A stretch of DNA of 64,000 nt. Origin: Arthrobacter mobilis. GTDB lineage: Bacteria; Actinomycetota; Actinomycetes; Actinomycetales; Micrococcaceae. The stretch lies in contig NZ_JAAZSQ010000004.1 in the NCBI RefSeq assembly GCF_012395835.1, positions 159,536 to 223,535 of the forward strand, read 5' to 3'. This document shows positions 43,362 through 54,595 of the stretch, one piece after another (within the stretch, counting starts at the first letter, position 1; every line of letters starts with the position of its first letter). The notes below the pieces were generated by a model, which saw only the letters and a list, made by a program, of their open reading frames with translations, was not told the DNA's origin and did no database searches. A program made the position numbers and the translations under genes.

Positions 43362-44402
43362 ATGCAGGCGCTGACCGTTACCCCGGGCACCAAGGATTCG
43401 CTCCGGCTGCGCGATATCCCCGAACCTGAGGCCCGCGAGGGCAGCGTCCTGGTCGAGACCCTGGCGGTGGGGTTGTGCGGAACCGATCTGGAGATTGTGG
43501 ACGCCCAGTACGGACAGGCCCCGCCGGGCCAGGACTTCCTGGTGCTGGGGCACGAAAACCTCGGCCGGGTCCGCGAAGCGCCCGCGGAATCGGGGCTGGC
43601 CGAAGGCGACCTGGTGGTGGGCATCGTGCGCCGGCCCGATCCGGTCCCCTGCAAGGCGTGCGCGGCCGGGGAATGGGACATGTGCCGGAACAACCAATAC
43701 ACCGAGCACGGCATCAAGGGGCTGCACGGCTTCGCCCGCCAGCGCTGGCGCGGGGACCCGGAAGCCCTGGTCCGGCTCGACGACGACCTGGCGGACGTCG
43801 GGGTGCTGCTGGAACCGACCACCATCGTGGCCAAAGCCTGGGAACAGATCGGGCGGATCGGGCAGCGGGCCTTCTTCGACCCGAAGACCGCCGTCGTCAC
43901 CGGCGCCGGCCCCATCGGCCTGCTCGCGGCCCTGCTGGGGGTGCAGCGCGGCCTCGAGGTCCATGTCTTCGACCTCGCCACGGACGGCCCGAAGCCCGGC
44001 CTGGTCCGGGACCTCGGCGCCGAATACCACGCGGAGCCGCTGCCCGAGTCCGGCATCACGGCGGACGTCCTGGTCGAATGCACCGGGGTGACCCCGGTGG
44101 TGCTGGACGTGCTCACCTGCCGGGCGCCGGATTCGATCACCTGCCTGACCGGGGTCTCCGCCGCGGGCGAGGAAACCGAGGTCGACGTCGGGGCCCTGAA
44201 CCGGCGGGCCGTACTGCGCAACGAGGTGGTCTTCGGGACGGTCAATGCCAACCGCCGCCACTATGATGCCGCTGCCCGGGCGCTCGCCGAGGCCGACGAG
44301 GCCTGGCTGCGCCGGCTGATCTCCCGCCGCGTGCCGCTGGCCGGCTACGCCGACGCCTTCGCGGACCGGCCCGACGACGTCAAAGTAGTCCTGGAGTTCT
44401 AA
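43362..44402 (+). CDS. Glucose 1-dehydrogenase, zinc medium-chain family
   Basis: The protein has about 346 residues. It opens with MQALTVTPG, has GLCGTDLEIVDAQYG, the zinc ligand region VLGHENLGRV and the nucleotide motif TGAGPIGLLAALLG. The pattern GTDxEI with LGHE matches archaeal/Arthrobacter-type glucose dehydrogenases of the MDR superfamily. Structural zinc cysteines are CKACAAGEWDMC. Two adjacent ATGs (43359, 43362) exist; the second has better spacing to GAGGAG. The next gene, a mutarotase, starts directly after the stop, supporting a role on aldoses. Confidence 0.85.
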   Translation: MQALTVTPGTKDSLRLRDIPEPEAREGSVLVETLAVGLCGTDLEIVDAQYGQAPPGQDFLVLGHENLGRVREAPAESGLAEGDLVVGIVRRPDPVPCKACAAGEWDMCRNNQYTEHGIKGLHGFARQRWRGDPEALVRLDDDLADVGVLLEPTTIVAKAWEQIGRIGQRAFFDPKTAVVTGAGPIGLLAALLGVQRGLEVHVFDLATDGPKPGLVRDLGAEYHAEPLPESGITADVLVECTGVTPVVLDVLTCRAPDSITCLTGVSAAGEETEVDVGALNRRAVLRNEVVFGTVNANRRHYDAAARALAEADEAWLRRLISRRVPLAGYADAFADRPDDVKVVLEF

Positions 44403-45386
44403 ATGGCAGATCCGCAGGCAGCAACCGGTCCGGCTTCCGCACAGCAGGACGGCGGCGAGGGGCAGGTGTTCCCCTCAGGCCGGCAGTACGGGATCCGGCA
44501 CGGGGACCAACTGGCGGTCATCACCGAAGTGGGCGGCGCGCTCCGGGAGTACCGGCACGGGGACCGGCCGCTGATCGACGGCTACGGGGCCGGCGAGATC
44601 TGCACCGGGGGGCGCGGACAGCCGCTGATCCCCTGGCCCAACCGCATCGGCCGGGGCAGCTACACCTGGGCCGGCCGGCAGCTGCAGCTGGACCTGAGCG
44701 AGCCGGACAAGGGCGGGGCCATCCACGGGCTGACCCGCTGGGCCAACTGGCGGGCAGACAGCCACGCCGAAGACCGCGTGTCCTTCAGCTATACGCTGCA
44801 TGCCTGCCAAGGCTGGGAGTGGGTGCTGGACTGCCGGCTGGACTATCTGCTGGACGACGGCGGCCTGAGCGTCCGCACGACGGCGACGAACCGGAGCCCG
44901 ACGGCCTGCCCGTATGGCACCGGTGCGCACCCGTACCTGAGCACCGGGGCCGCCGCCATTGACGCCGACCTCGCCCAGGTCCCCGGAGACACCTACCTGC
45001 CGGTGGACGAGGCGGGCCTCCCGCTGGGCCGGAAGCCGGTGGAGGGCACGCCCTACGACCTGCGCAGCCTGCAGGAACTCGGCGCGCGGCAGATCGATGT
45101 CGCCTACACCGATCTGTCCCGGGATCCGGACGGACGCGCCCGCGTCCGGCTCATCCGCCCGGACCGCTCCGCCGGCGTCGAACTCTGGGCGGACGAAGGC
45201 TACCGTTACCTGGAGATCTTCACAGGCGACACCTTGCCTCAGCCGGAGCGCCGGCGGACCGGCCTGGGGGTGGAGCCGATGACGTGCGCGCCGGACGCGT
45301 TCAATTCCGGGGAAGGGCTGGTGAGCCTGGAACCGGGCCAGACGCACAGCGCCAGCTGGGGAATCAATCCGTTCCCTGCACTTTGA
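44403..45386 (+). CDS. Aldose 1-epimerase (mutarotase) family protein
   Basis: The 327-residue protein has a galactose mutarotase-like fold: YRHGDRPLIDGY, LIPWPNRIGRGSYTWAG, the catalytic histidine region HGLTRWANW, and HPYLSTG. It interconverts alpha and beta anomers of free sugars. The ATG abuts the TAA of the glucose dehydrogenase gene with no gap, so the two are co-expressed; the epimerase would supply the beta anomer used by the dehydrogenase. Confidence 0.88.
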   Translation: MADPQAATGPASAQQDGGEGQVFPSGRQYGIRHGDQLAVITEVGGALREYRHGDRPLIDGYGAGEICTGGRGQPLIPWPNRIGRGSYTWAGRQLQLDLSEPDKGGAIHGLTRWANWRADSHAEDRVSFSYTLHACQGWEWVLDCRLDYLLDDGGLSVRTTATNRSPTACPYGTGAHPYLSTGAAAIDADLAQVPGDTYLPVDEAGLPLGRKPVEGTPYDLRSLQELGARQIDVAYTDLSRDPDGRARVRLIRPDRSAGVELWADEGYRYLEIFTGDTLPQPERRRTGLGVEPMTCAPDAFNSGEGLVSLEPGQTHSASWGINPFPAL

Positions 45387-45391
45387 CGGCC

Positions 45392-45874
45392 ATGGACAGC
45401 CGGCACAACCTCGACCGCCAGCTGGCCATCGCCGGGGTCGCCCGGCGGGCCAGGGGCAGGCCGATGGAGGAGATCAAGCAGCTGCTCCGGGAGGAATTCC
45501 GCCGGCTGGGGTTGCCCGAGCAGCCCGGTACCTGGCTCGATGCCGTGGCGGCGGAGGCGTGGTACGGCAAGCCCTACATCATCGATCTGGAAGCCTTCAG
45601 GGCGGCCACCGGGCTGCTCGGGGCCGCCGGTACGGGGCCGGACGAAGTTCTGGCCGAACGGCGTCCGGCCAGGCAGCCCGGCCCCGGTATCCGCGGGGGC
45701 GCCCGGACCGGACAGGCCCTGCTGCCGGCCGTCGAACCGTCCCCGGGGAAGGCGGCGGCGGTTTTCCTCGGTGCGATAGCCCTGGTGTCCTGCCTCGCGG
45801 CCGCCGGCGCGGCAGCAGCCGCGGTGGCCGCCATCCACGCCGTCCGGCGCCGGCGGAAGGGCGGCGCCCGATGA
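45392..45874 (+). CDS. Protein of unknown function with C-terminal membrane helix
   Basis: The 160-residue product has a predicted helical N-terminus (PMEEIKQLLREEFRRLGL), a Pro/Gly/Arg-rich middle and one C-terminal hydrophobic segment (residues 125-150) followed by RRRRKGG. I recognise no family. It starts five bases after the mutarotase stop, so it may be co-transcribed. Orientation of the C-terminal anchor suggests a cytoplasmic N-domain (inference). Confidence 0.6.
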   Translation: MDSRHNLDRQLAIAGVARRARGRPMEEIKQLLREEFRRLGLPEQPGTWLDAVAAEAWYGKPYIIDLEAFRAATGLLGAAGTGPDEVLAERRPARQPGPGIRGGARTGQALLPAVEPSPGKAAAVFLGAIALVSCLAAAGAAAAAVAAIHAVRRRRKGGAR

Positions 45875-45895
45875 CCTGCAACGAAACGAGGGAAC

Positions 45896-46264
45896 ATGGA
45901 ATTCCGGCCGCTCATCGAGACCGCCGGTGAATACCTCGACCTGGCCGGCGTGGCCGTGATCGTGGCCGGCGCCCTGGTTTCCATCCCGCTGGCCCTGCGC
46001 CGGAAATCCCCGCCCCGGGCCGCCGGGCCGGCCACTGTCTACCACTCATACCGCCAACTGCTGGGCCGGTCGATCCTGCTCGGCCTGGAGCTGCTGGTCG
46101 CCGCCGACATCATCCGCACCGTGGCCGTGACCCCGACCTACGCCGGCGTGGGCGTGCTGGCCCTGATCGTGCTGATCCGGACCTTCCTCAGCTTCTCCCT
46201 CGAGCTGGAAATCACCGGCCGCTGGCCCTGGCAGAAGGAACACGGCGAAAACGGGGGGACGTAG
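45896..46264 (+). CDS. DUF1622 family membrane protein
   Basis: The 123-residue product has three hydrophobic segments, about 20-35, 60-80 and 83-103. The YRQLLGRSILLGLELLVAADI segment and the following TVAVTPTYAGVGVLALIVLIRTFLS are the DUF1622 hallmark. Function unknown. GAGGGAAC precedes the ATG. Confidence 0.83.
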   Translation: MEFRPLIETAGEYLDLAGVAVIVAGALVSIPLALRRKSPPRAAGPATVYHSYRQLLGRSILLGLELLVAADIIRTVAVTPTYAGVGVLALIVLIRTFLSFSLELEITGRWPWQKEHGENGGT

Positions 46265-46266
46265 CG

Positions 46267-46300
46267 GCTCCGGCTGCTGCAGCGGGCGCGCTGCCGGAGC
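46267..46300. terminator. Hairpin between convergent genes
   Basis: GCTCCGGC and GCCGGAGC form an eight-base-pair stem with an 18-base loop, two bases after the DUF1622 stop and 16 before the DUF1989 stop. It could serve both. Confidence 0.65.
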
Positions 46301-46316
46301 AGGCACGCCCGCCGGT

Positions 46317-47171
46317 TCAGGAGCGTGCCTGGCCCCAGGCAGGCGCTTTCAGTCCGTGCGCTCCGGCATATTCGGGCAGGCCCGGGGAGGTCCAGCCCTC
46401 CAGCAGGGCGGCGTCGACCTTGTAAACCTCGATCCCGATCGGACGGCACACCTCGACCGGGTCATGCGCGCCCTCGCCCCACATCGGCAGGGACAGGTCC
46501 CCGCCCGGGCAGGTGGACAGGGCCATCAGCAGGTCCTGCTCGGCGAAGAGCTCAAAGAAGTCGCCGACCTTGGCCGGGCAGGACTTCATGAAGTACTGGT
46601 CCTTCTCGTTCAGCCCCGTGCACTGGAAGACATTGAGCACGTCGTGCACGTCGAATTCGGTCAGACCGTAAGGCAGCACGGCGCGGGTCAGGTTGGAGTG
46701 GCAGTGGTAGTCGAAATCCTCGCCGGTGAGCATCCGGTTGACATAGGGGTCGCAGCGGGTGCCCAGCGTATCGTGGACCCGGCCGCCCTCGCCGTCCACG
46801 CCGTAGTTCTCCAGCGTGTCCGCGGTGATGGTGGCCAGCGGGCGCAGGTAGGGCAGGTTGGACCAGAGCCGGTCGAAGGTGGTCACGTGCGCTGCCTGCA
46901 ACTGGCGGGTGCGCGCGGCCCAGAAACGCTCGCGCGGGTTGTTGAAGTTCCAGATGTTCAGGTCCCCCACCTGCGGCCCGTCCACCGTGAGGATCCGGCA
47001 CACGTGTCCGGCCGGAACCTTCCAGGCCTTGCCGGAGCGGATCGGGATGACGAAGGAATCCACCAGTTCCCGCGAGTCCGTGGAACGGGCAATGTTTCCG
47101 TAGAATTCCTGGTCCACCTCGAGGGCAGGGCCCTTGTAGGCGGCGTCGGTGAGTGAAGCGGTGGTGCTCAT
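46317..47171 (-). CDS. DUF1989 (urea-carboxylase-associated / carboxyguanidine-deiminase-like) protein
   Basis: The 284-residue DUF1989 protein includes the conserved GKAWKVPAGHVCRILTVDGPQVGDLNIWNF, CDPY, CHSNLTRAV, and DVLNVFQCTG. Members accompany urea carboxylase and allophanate hydrolase; two (CgdA/CgdB) together deiminate carboxyguanidine. Here it is a single copy, following its GntR regulator by 19 bases and divergent from a transporter-Pxp-biotin carboxylase operon. It probably acts on a carboxylated or amide intermediate of that pathway, or is a sensor/accessory protein. Cys-His positions suggest metal or amidine chemistry but cannot be proven. Confidence 0.85.
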   Translation of the reverse strand: MSTTASLTDAAYKGPALEVDQEFYGNIARSTDSRELVDSFVIPIRSGKAWKVPAGHVCRILTVDGPQVGDLNIWNFNNPRERFWAARTRQLQAAHVTTFDRLWSNLPYLRPLATITADTLENYGVDGEGGRVHDTLGTRCDPYVNRMLTGEDFDYHCHSNLTRAVLPYGLTEFDVHDVLNVFQCTGLNEKDQYFMKSCPAKVGDFFELFAEQDLLMALSTCPGGDLSLPMWGEGAHDPVEVCRPIGIEVYKVDAALLEGWTSPGLPEYAGAHGLKAPAWGQARS

Positions 47172-47190
47172 GGTGTCCTTTCGGGCTGGG

Positions 47191-47874
47191 TCAGCGGCGG
47201 GCGCGCTCGGCTGCGCGCACGCCGTCGATGATCTGGGTTTCCGATTCGTTGAGGTAGTCGTTCATCAGGGCTGTCGCCTCGTCGCGGCGCCCGGCGAGGA
47301 TGAGGTCGGCGATCTGCCGGTCGCGCCCCACCCACCTGACCTGGAACGCGCTCTCATCCGGCATGACGGCGAACGCGAGCCGGAGCTGGGCGGCCAGGTT
47401 GTTGAAGAACTCGTCGACGCGCGCCGAGCGGGCCAGCCGGACCACGGCCTGGTGGAAGGCCAGGCTGGCCGTACCTACCTTGCCCCAGTCGCCCGAGAGC
47501 ACGTGCTGCTCGCTGGCGGAGGCGGCGCGGTCCACCGCCTCGAGCATGGCGTCGGTGGCTCCGGCGCTTTGCAGAATGGCGCCGGTTTCCAGCAGGCGCC
47601 GGGCCGTGTAGATGTCGTGGATGTCGGCCGAGGTCAGGGTCCGGACGGAACTGCCGGCATTGCGCACGGAGACCACCAGGCCGTCCGCGGCCAACAGCCG
47701 CAGCGCGTCGCGCACGGTGTTCCGGGAGACGCCGAACTCTTCGGCCAGTGCCTGGTCCACCAGCCGCGCCCCCGGCAGCAGCAGGCCCTCCATGATCCGC
47801 TGCCGCAGCAGAGCCTGCACTGCTTCGGCGGCAGGAACCGCAGGCTGCCCCGCAGCAGCCAAGTCGAGTGTCAT
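47191..47874 (-). CDS. GntR family transcriptional regulator (FadR/FCD type)
   Basis: The 227-residue regulator has an N-terminal winged helix (LVDQALAEEFGVSRNTVRDAL, residues 40-75) and an all-helical FCD ligand domain. It is the first gene of a two-gene operon with DUF1989. Palindromes matching GATTGTTCAACAATC lie in the region shared with the divergent transporter operon (47888-47902 and 48008-48022), so both operons are probably its targets. Confidence 0.9.
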   Translation of the reverse strand: MTLDLAAAGQPAVPAAEAVQALLRQRIMEGLLLPGARLVDQALAEEFGVSRNTVRDALRLLAADGLVVSVRNAGSSVRTLTSADIHDIYTARRLLETGAILQSAGATDAMLEAVDRAASASEQHVLSGDWGKVGTASLAFHQAVVRLARSARVDEFFNNLAAQLRLAFAVMPDESAFQVRWVGRDRQIADLILAGRRDEATALMNDYLNESETQIIDGVRAAERARR

Positions 47875-47887
47875 GGCTAGAGCCTAG

Positions 47888-47902
47888 CAGTGTTGAACAA
47901 TC
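47888..47902. promoter_or_regulatory. Candidate GntR operator near the GntR start
   Basis: CAGTGTTGAACAATC matches the reverse form of the full palindrome at 48008 (GATTGTTGAACAATC) at 13 of 15 positions. It is 14 bases upstream of the regulator start, where binding would cause autoregulation. Confidence 0.6.
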
Positions 47903-48000
47903 CTCCGCCACTACTGAGGGCTCACTGCGCGAGGAAATGTTTCCGCCGTGTAAAAACAGGCCATGTCGCGTGAATATTGGATTTCCGCACACCGTTGGCG

Positions 48001-48030
48001 TTGACACGATTGTTCAACAATCTGTAGATT
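48001..48030 (+). promoter_or_regulatory. Sigma-70 promoter with operator in the spacer; leaderless start
   Basis: TTGACA (48001-48006), an exact -35 consensus, is followed by an 18-base spacer and TAGATT (48025-48030). The ATG of the fused transporter is at 48037, where transcription is predicted to start, so the message should be leaderless. The GntR palindrome fills most of the spacer. Confidence 0.75.
48008..48022. promoter_or_regulatory. Perfect palindrome GATTGTT-C-AACAATC, GntR operator
   Basis: A 7-1-7 perfect inverted repeat lies between the -35 and -10 boxes. FCD-type GntR repressors bind dyads of this kind. Occupation would block RNA polymerase, with ligand releasing repression. 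Confidence 0.75.
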
Positions 48031-48036
48031 CACCGC

Positions 48037-50445
<2,409 letters not shown>

Positions 50446-50456
50446 CGGGGGATGCA

Positions 50457-51215
50457 ATGGCAACCATCGACCTGAACAGCGACGTCGGCGAGTCCTTCGG
50501 GAACTGGTCCTTCGGCGACGACGAGGCAATCATCGCCTCGGTCTCCAGCGTCAACGTGGCCTGCGGCTTCCACGCCGGAGACCCGCGCACCGGCCGGAAA
50601 ACCTGCGCGGCGGCGGCACGGGCCGGCGTCACCGTCGGGGCCCATCCCGGCTACCGGGACCTGGCCGGCTTCGGCCGGCGGTTCATCGACGTCGACCCGG
50701 CCGAGCTGACCGACGAGGTCATCTACCAGCTCGGCGCGCTGCAGGCGCTCGCCCGGGCCGCCGGGACCCAGGTGCGCTACGTCAAGCCGCACGGGGCGCT
50801 GTACAACACCATCGCCCGGAATGCCGTCCAGGCCCGGGCGGTGGCCGAAGCCGTGGCCGCGGTGGACCCGGGGCTGCCGCTGCTGGTGCTGCCGGAGTCG
50901 GAAATCCAGCGCGCCGCCGAGGCCGCCGGCCTGCGCACGGTGGCCGAGGCCTTCGCGGACCGCGCGTACAACCCGGACGGCAGCCTCGTTTCCCGGACCC
51001 AGCCGGGCGCCGTGCTGCACGACGTCGAAGCGGTCACCGCGCAGGCCCTGCGCATCGCCGCCGGCGAACCCATCCGGGCCATCGACGGCAGCCTGGTGAC
51101 CGTCCGGGCGCGCAGCATCTGCCTGCACGGGGACACCCCGGGCGCGGTCACCATGGCCGCCGCCGTCCGGGAAGCGCTCACCGGCGCCGGGGTCACGATC
51201 GAAAGCTTCGCGTAG
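50457..51215 (+). CDS. pxpA: 5-oxoprolinase subunit A (PxpA, LamB/YcsF family)
   Basis: The 252-residue protein is full length, with the family marks [43 protein letters not shown] and VKPHGALYN. PxpA works with PxpB and PxpC in ATP-dependent opening of 5-oxoproline to glutamate. It starts 11 bases after the transporter stop with GGGGGA before the ATG, and the PxpB-PxpC fusion starts two bases after its stop. Confidence 0.93.
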   Translation: MATIDLNSDVGESFGNWSFGDDEAIIASVSSVNVACGFHAGDPRTGRKTCAAAARAGVTVGAHPGYRDLAGFGRRFIDVDPAELTDEVIYQLGALQALARAAGTQVRYVKPHGALYNTIARNAVQARAVAEAVAAVDPGLPLLVLPESEIQRAAEAAGLRTVAEAFADRAYNPDGSLVSRTQPGAVLHDVEAVTAQALRIAAGEPIRAIDGSLVTVRARSICLHGDTPGAVTMAAAVREALTGAGVTIESFA

Positions 51216-51217
51216 CC

Positions 51218-52786
51218 ATGCCTGCTCCCGTACACATCCGCCCGGCCGGGGACCGCGCCCTGCTGGTGGACCTGCCGGGCCTGCAGGAGGTACTGAGCCT
51301 GCAGGCCACGCTCACCGCGGACCCGGCCGATGGCCAGGTCGACGTGGTGGCAGCAGCCCGGACGGTGCTGGTCACCGCCTCCTCGCCGGCGGCGGCACGG
51401 CAGATCGCCGCCCGGATCCGCGCCGCGGACCTGGCCGCCGCCCCCGGGGCGGCGGCGGACCTGGTGGTGGTCGACACCCTGTACGACGGCGAAGACCTCG
51501 CCGCGGTGGCGGACCTGACCGGACTGAGCATCGACGGCGTCATCGCCGCACATTCCGGACAGACCTGGACCGCCGCCTTCGGCGGCTTCGCCCCCGGGTT
51601 CGCCTACCTGGCCGGTGAAGACACCAGGCTGGAAGTTCCCCGCCGGCCGTCCCCGCGCACCGCGATCCCCGCCGGTTCGGTGGCCCTGGCCGGCACCTAT
51701 TCCGCCGTCTATCCCGGCCGGTCGCCCGGCGGCTGGCAGCTGATCGGCCGGACCACCGCCCGGATGTGGGATCCGCACCGGGAACAGCCTGCCCTGGTCA
51801 GGCCCGGCGCCCGGGTCCGGTTCCGTCCGGTCCGCGAACTGGTGGAGATCAGCCGGCCCGCACCCGCGGCGGCGGGCACCGGGAAGCCCGGGCACGGCGT
51901 CGTCGTACTCTCCCCCGGGCTGCAGACGACCGTCCAGGACCTGGGCAGGCCCGGGTTCGCGGACCTGGGCGTCACCGTGTCCGGTGCGCTGGACCGGGGT
52001 GCGCTGCGGCGCGCCAACCGGCTCGCCGGCAACCCCGCCGGGGCTGCCGGACTGGAGACCGTGCTGGGCGGGCTGGTGCTGGAAGCAGCCGGTGACCAGG
52101 TGGTGGCCGTCAGCGGCACCCGGGTGCCGCTGACCATCACCGGCCCCGACGGCGGCGGGCGTATGGTCGCCGCCGAAGCCCCCTTCGCCCTGCTCGACGG
52201 CGAAACCCTCACCCTCGGCACGCCTGCCTCCGGCCTGCGCAGCTACGTGGCCATCCGCGGCGGACTCGACGTGCCGGCGGTGCTGGCCGCCCGCGCCACC
52301 GACACCTTGTCCGGGACCGGGCCGGCCCCGGTGGCCCGCGGAACCATGCTGCCGGTGGCCGCCGCCCCACCCGGCAGCGTCGTCGGCTTCCCCGAGCCGC
52401 CGGCCGCGGAACCCGCCGAGGTGACCGAACTGCGGTTCGTCCCGGGACCGCGCGCCGACTGGTTCACCGCGCAGTCCCTCGCCGGATTGGGGCAGCAGCT
52501 GTGGACCGTCACGCCGCAGTCCAACCGGATCGGCCTGCGGCTGGACGGAACCCCGTTGGAGCGCGCCCGGGCCGGGGAGCTGGACAGCGAGGGCACGGTC
52601 AGCGGTGCCATCCAGGTTCCGCCCTCGGGCCTGCCCATCCTCTTCCTCGCGGACCACCCGGTGACCGGCGGCTACCCGGTGGCCGGCGTGGTGCTCGCCG
52701 CCGACCTGGACAAGGCGGCCCAGCTGGGCCCCGGCGCACGGATTCGCTTTGTCCCTGCCCCCGAAGCCGCACCCGTTCCGCTCTAG
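51218..52786 (+). CDS. PxpB-PxpC fusion (KipI-KipA / AHS1-AHS2)
   Basis: The 522-residue chain joins PxpB (residues about 1-205; FGGFAPGFAYLAG, PRTAIPAGSVALAG, GGWQLIGRT) to PxpC (about 215-515; VVVLSPGLQTTVQDLGRPGF, NRLAGNPAGAAGLE, SNRIGLRLDG). These domains complete 5-oxoprolinase with PxpA, and are also homologous to the carboxyltransferase region of urea carboxylase. The start overlaps no gene and has only two bases separating it from pxpA; translation is likely coupled. A biotin carboxylase gene follows after 30 bases. Confidence 0.92.
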   Translation: MPAPVHIRPAGDRALLVDLPGLQEVLSLQATLTADPADGQVDVVAAARTVLVTASSPAAARQIAARIRAADLAAAPGAAADLVVVDTLYDGEDLAAVADLTGLSIDGVIAAHSGQTWTAAFGGFAPGFAYLAGEDTRLEVPRRPSPRTAIPAGSVALAGTYSAVYPGRSPGGWQLIGRTTARMWDPHREQPALVRPGARVRFRPVRELVEISRPAPAAAGTGKPGHGVVVLSPGLQTTVQDLGRPGFADLGVTVSGALDRGALRRANRLAGNPAGAAGLETVLGGLVLEAAGDQVVAVSGTRVPLTITGPDGGGRMVAAEAPFALLDGETLTLGTPASGLRSYVAIRGGLDVPAVLAARATDTLSGTGPAPVARGTMLPVAAAPPGSVVGFPEPPAAEPAEVTELRFVPGPRADWFTAQSLAGLGQQLWTVTPQSNRIGLRLDGTPLERARAGELDSEGTVSGAIQVPPSGLPILFLADHPVTGGYPVAGVVLAADLDKAAQLGPGARIRFVPAPEAAPVPL

Positions 52787-52816
52787 CCGGCGGAAGACGA
52801 CGAAACCTAAGGAACC

Positions 52817-54565
52817 ATGCAGAAAGTCCTGATTGCCAACCGCGGCGAGATCGCCGTCCGGATAGCGCGCGGCTGCGACGACGCCGGGCTCGAATCCGTA
52901 GCCGTGTACGCCGACATCGACGCCGATGCCCCGCATGTGGCCGCCGCCGGGGAAGCCTATGCCCTGGGTGGGAACACCCCGGCCGAGACCTACCTCAACG
53001 CCGGCAAGCTGCTGGACATCGCGCAGCGCTCCGGCGCGGACGCGGTCCATCCCGGCTACGGCTTCCTGTCCGAGAACGCCGATTTCGCCCAGGCCGTCCT
53101 CGATGCGGGACTGACCTGGGTGGGACCGTCCCCCGAAGCCATCCGGCTGCTGGGCAACAAGGTCACCGCCCGAGAGGTCGCCGTCGCGGCCGGGGCCCCG
53201 CTGGTGGCCGGCAGCGACGGGCCGGTGGCCTCCGCCGCCGAGATCCGGGACTTTGCCCAGCGGCACGGGCTGCCGGTGGCCATCAAGGCCGCGTTTGGCG
53301 GCGGCGGGCGGGGGCTGAAGGTGGTCCGGGAGCTGGACGAGATCGAGGAGGCCTTCGATTCGGCGGTGCGCGAGTCCAGGGCGGCCTTCGGCCGGGACGA
53401 ATGCTTCGTGGAACGCTTCCTGGACCGTCCCCGGCACGTGGAGGCGCAGATCCTCGCCGACGCCTACGGCCATGTCATCGTGGCAGGCACCCGGGACTGT
53501 TCGCTGCAGCGCCGCCACCAGAAGCTCGTCGAGGAAGCACCGGCCCCGTTCCTGGGCGAGGAGCAGCGCGAGCGGATCTACAGCTCGGCGAAGGCCATCT
53601 GCCGCAAGGCCGGCTACACCGGTGCCGGCACGGTGGAATACCTGGTCGCCGCGGACGGGACCGTCTCCTTCCTGGAGGTCAACACCCGCCTGCAGGTGGA
53701 GCATCCGATCACGGAGGAGACCTCCGGCATCGACCTGGTGCAGGCCCAGCTGGCCATCGCCGCGGGCGAACCGCTCGCCTGGGCCGAGGATCCCGCGCCG
53801 CGCGGACACTCCTTCGAATTCCGGATCAATGCCGAGGACCCGGGGCGGGGATTCCTGCCCTCCCCCGGCACCATCGGCAGTTTTGCCGTGCCCACCGGCC
53901 CCGGCGTGCGGGTGGATACCGGGGCCCGGGCCGGCGGCCTGGTCCCTGGACAGTTCGATTCCCTGCTGGCCAAGCTCGTCGTCACCGGGGCCGACCGGCA
54001 GCAGGCCCTGCGCCGCGCCCGCCGCGCGCTGGCCGAATTCGAGATCACCGGCGTTGCCACCGTGCTGCCGTTCCACCGCGCCGTCGTCAACGCTCCGGCC
54101 TTCGCCGGCACCACGGACCTTGGCGTATACACGGGATGGATCGAGGCCGAGTTCGCCCACACCCTGGCGGCCAGCCCGGAGTTCTCCACGGAGGCACCCG
54201 CGGCAGCGCGCCGCACCATCACCGTCGAGGTGGACGGCCGCCGCCTGGCCGTCGGCCTGCCGGCGGACCTGCTGGACTCGCTGGCCGCCGGGTCCCCGGC
54301 TTCCGCGGCCGGGGCGGGTGGGGACGACGGCGCGGAGCAGTCCGCCGAACCCGGCGCGCTCGTCGCCACCATGGCAGGGTCCCTGGTCAAGTGGCTGGTG
54401 GAGCCGGGCCAGCCGGTCGAGCCCGGTGATCCGGTGGTGGTGCTGGAGGCGATGAAAATGGAAACCACGGTCACGGCCCACCGCGCCGGAGTGTTGGGCG
54501 GGCACCTGGCCGGTACCGGGACCGCGGTGGACGCGGGGACCGTGCTGGCGCTGATCGAAGCCTGA
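52817..54565 (+). CDS. Biotin carboxylase with C-terminal biotin carrier domain
   Basis: The 582-residue protein has a biotin carboxylase region (residues 1-450; [46 protein letters not shown]) and a C-terminal biotinyl domain with EAMKMET (Lys547 is the biotinylated residue). It should carboxylate biotin using ATP and bicarbonate. In other organisms such a chain partners an acyl-CoA carboxyltransferase, but none is adjacent. PxpB-PxpC is the homologue of the urea carboxylase carboxyltransferase, so this may be a split carboxylase. AAGGA lies before the ATG. Confidence 0.9.
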   Translation: MQKVLIANRGEIAVRIARGCDDAGLESVAVYADIDADAPHVAAAGEAYALGGNTPAETYLNAGKLLDIAQRSGADAVHPGYGFLSENADFAQAVLDAGLTWVGPSPEAIRLLGNKVTAREVAVAAGAPLVAGSDGPVASAAEIRDFAQRHGLPVAIKAAFGGGGRGLKVVRELDEIEEAFDSAVRESRAAFGRDECFVERFLDRPRHVEAQILADAYGHVIVAGTRDCSLQRRHQKLVEEAPAPFLGEEQRERIYSSAKAICRKAGYTGAGTVEYLVAADGTVSFLEVNTRLQVEHPITEETSGIDLVQAQLAIAAGEPLAWAEDPAPRGHSFEFRINAEDPGRGFLPSPGTIGSFAVPTGPGVRVDTGARAGGLVPGQFDSLLAKLVVTGADRQQALRRARRALAEFEITGVATVLPFHRAVVNAPAFAGTTDLGVYTGWIEAEFAHTLAASPEFSTEAPAAARRTITVEVDGRRLAVGLPADLLDSLAAGSPASAAGAGGDDGAEQSAEPGALVATMAGSLVKWLVEPGQPVEPGDPVVVLEAMKMETTVTAHRAGVLGGHLAGTGTAVDAGTVLALIEA

Positions 54566-54595
54566 CCGGCTGGCGGTGCTGCCGCACCCAGGGGA

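Noticed and set aside
50777..54505. Minus-strand open frame of over 1200 codons opposite the Pxp and carboxylase genes
   Set aside because: It is an antisense shadow of high-GC coding sequence, rich in Gly, Gln, His and Arg with no domain, and is opposite to well-supported genes.
52817..54565. Housekeeping acyl-CoA carboxylase alpha subunit
   Set aside because: Family similarity allows it, but there is no carboxyltransferase gene nearby and it is closely linked with Pxp genes, so I keep the function open.
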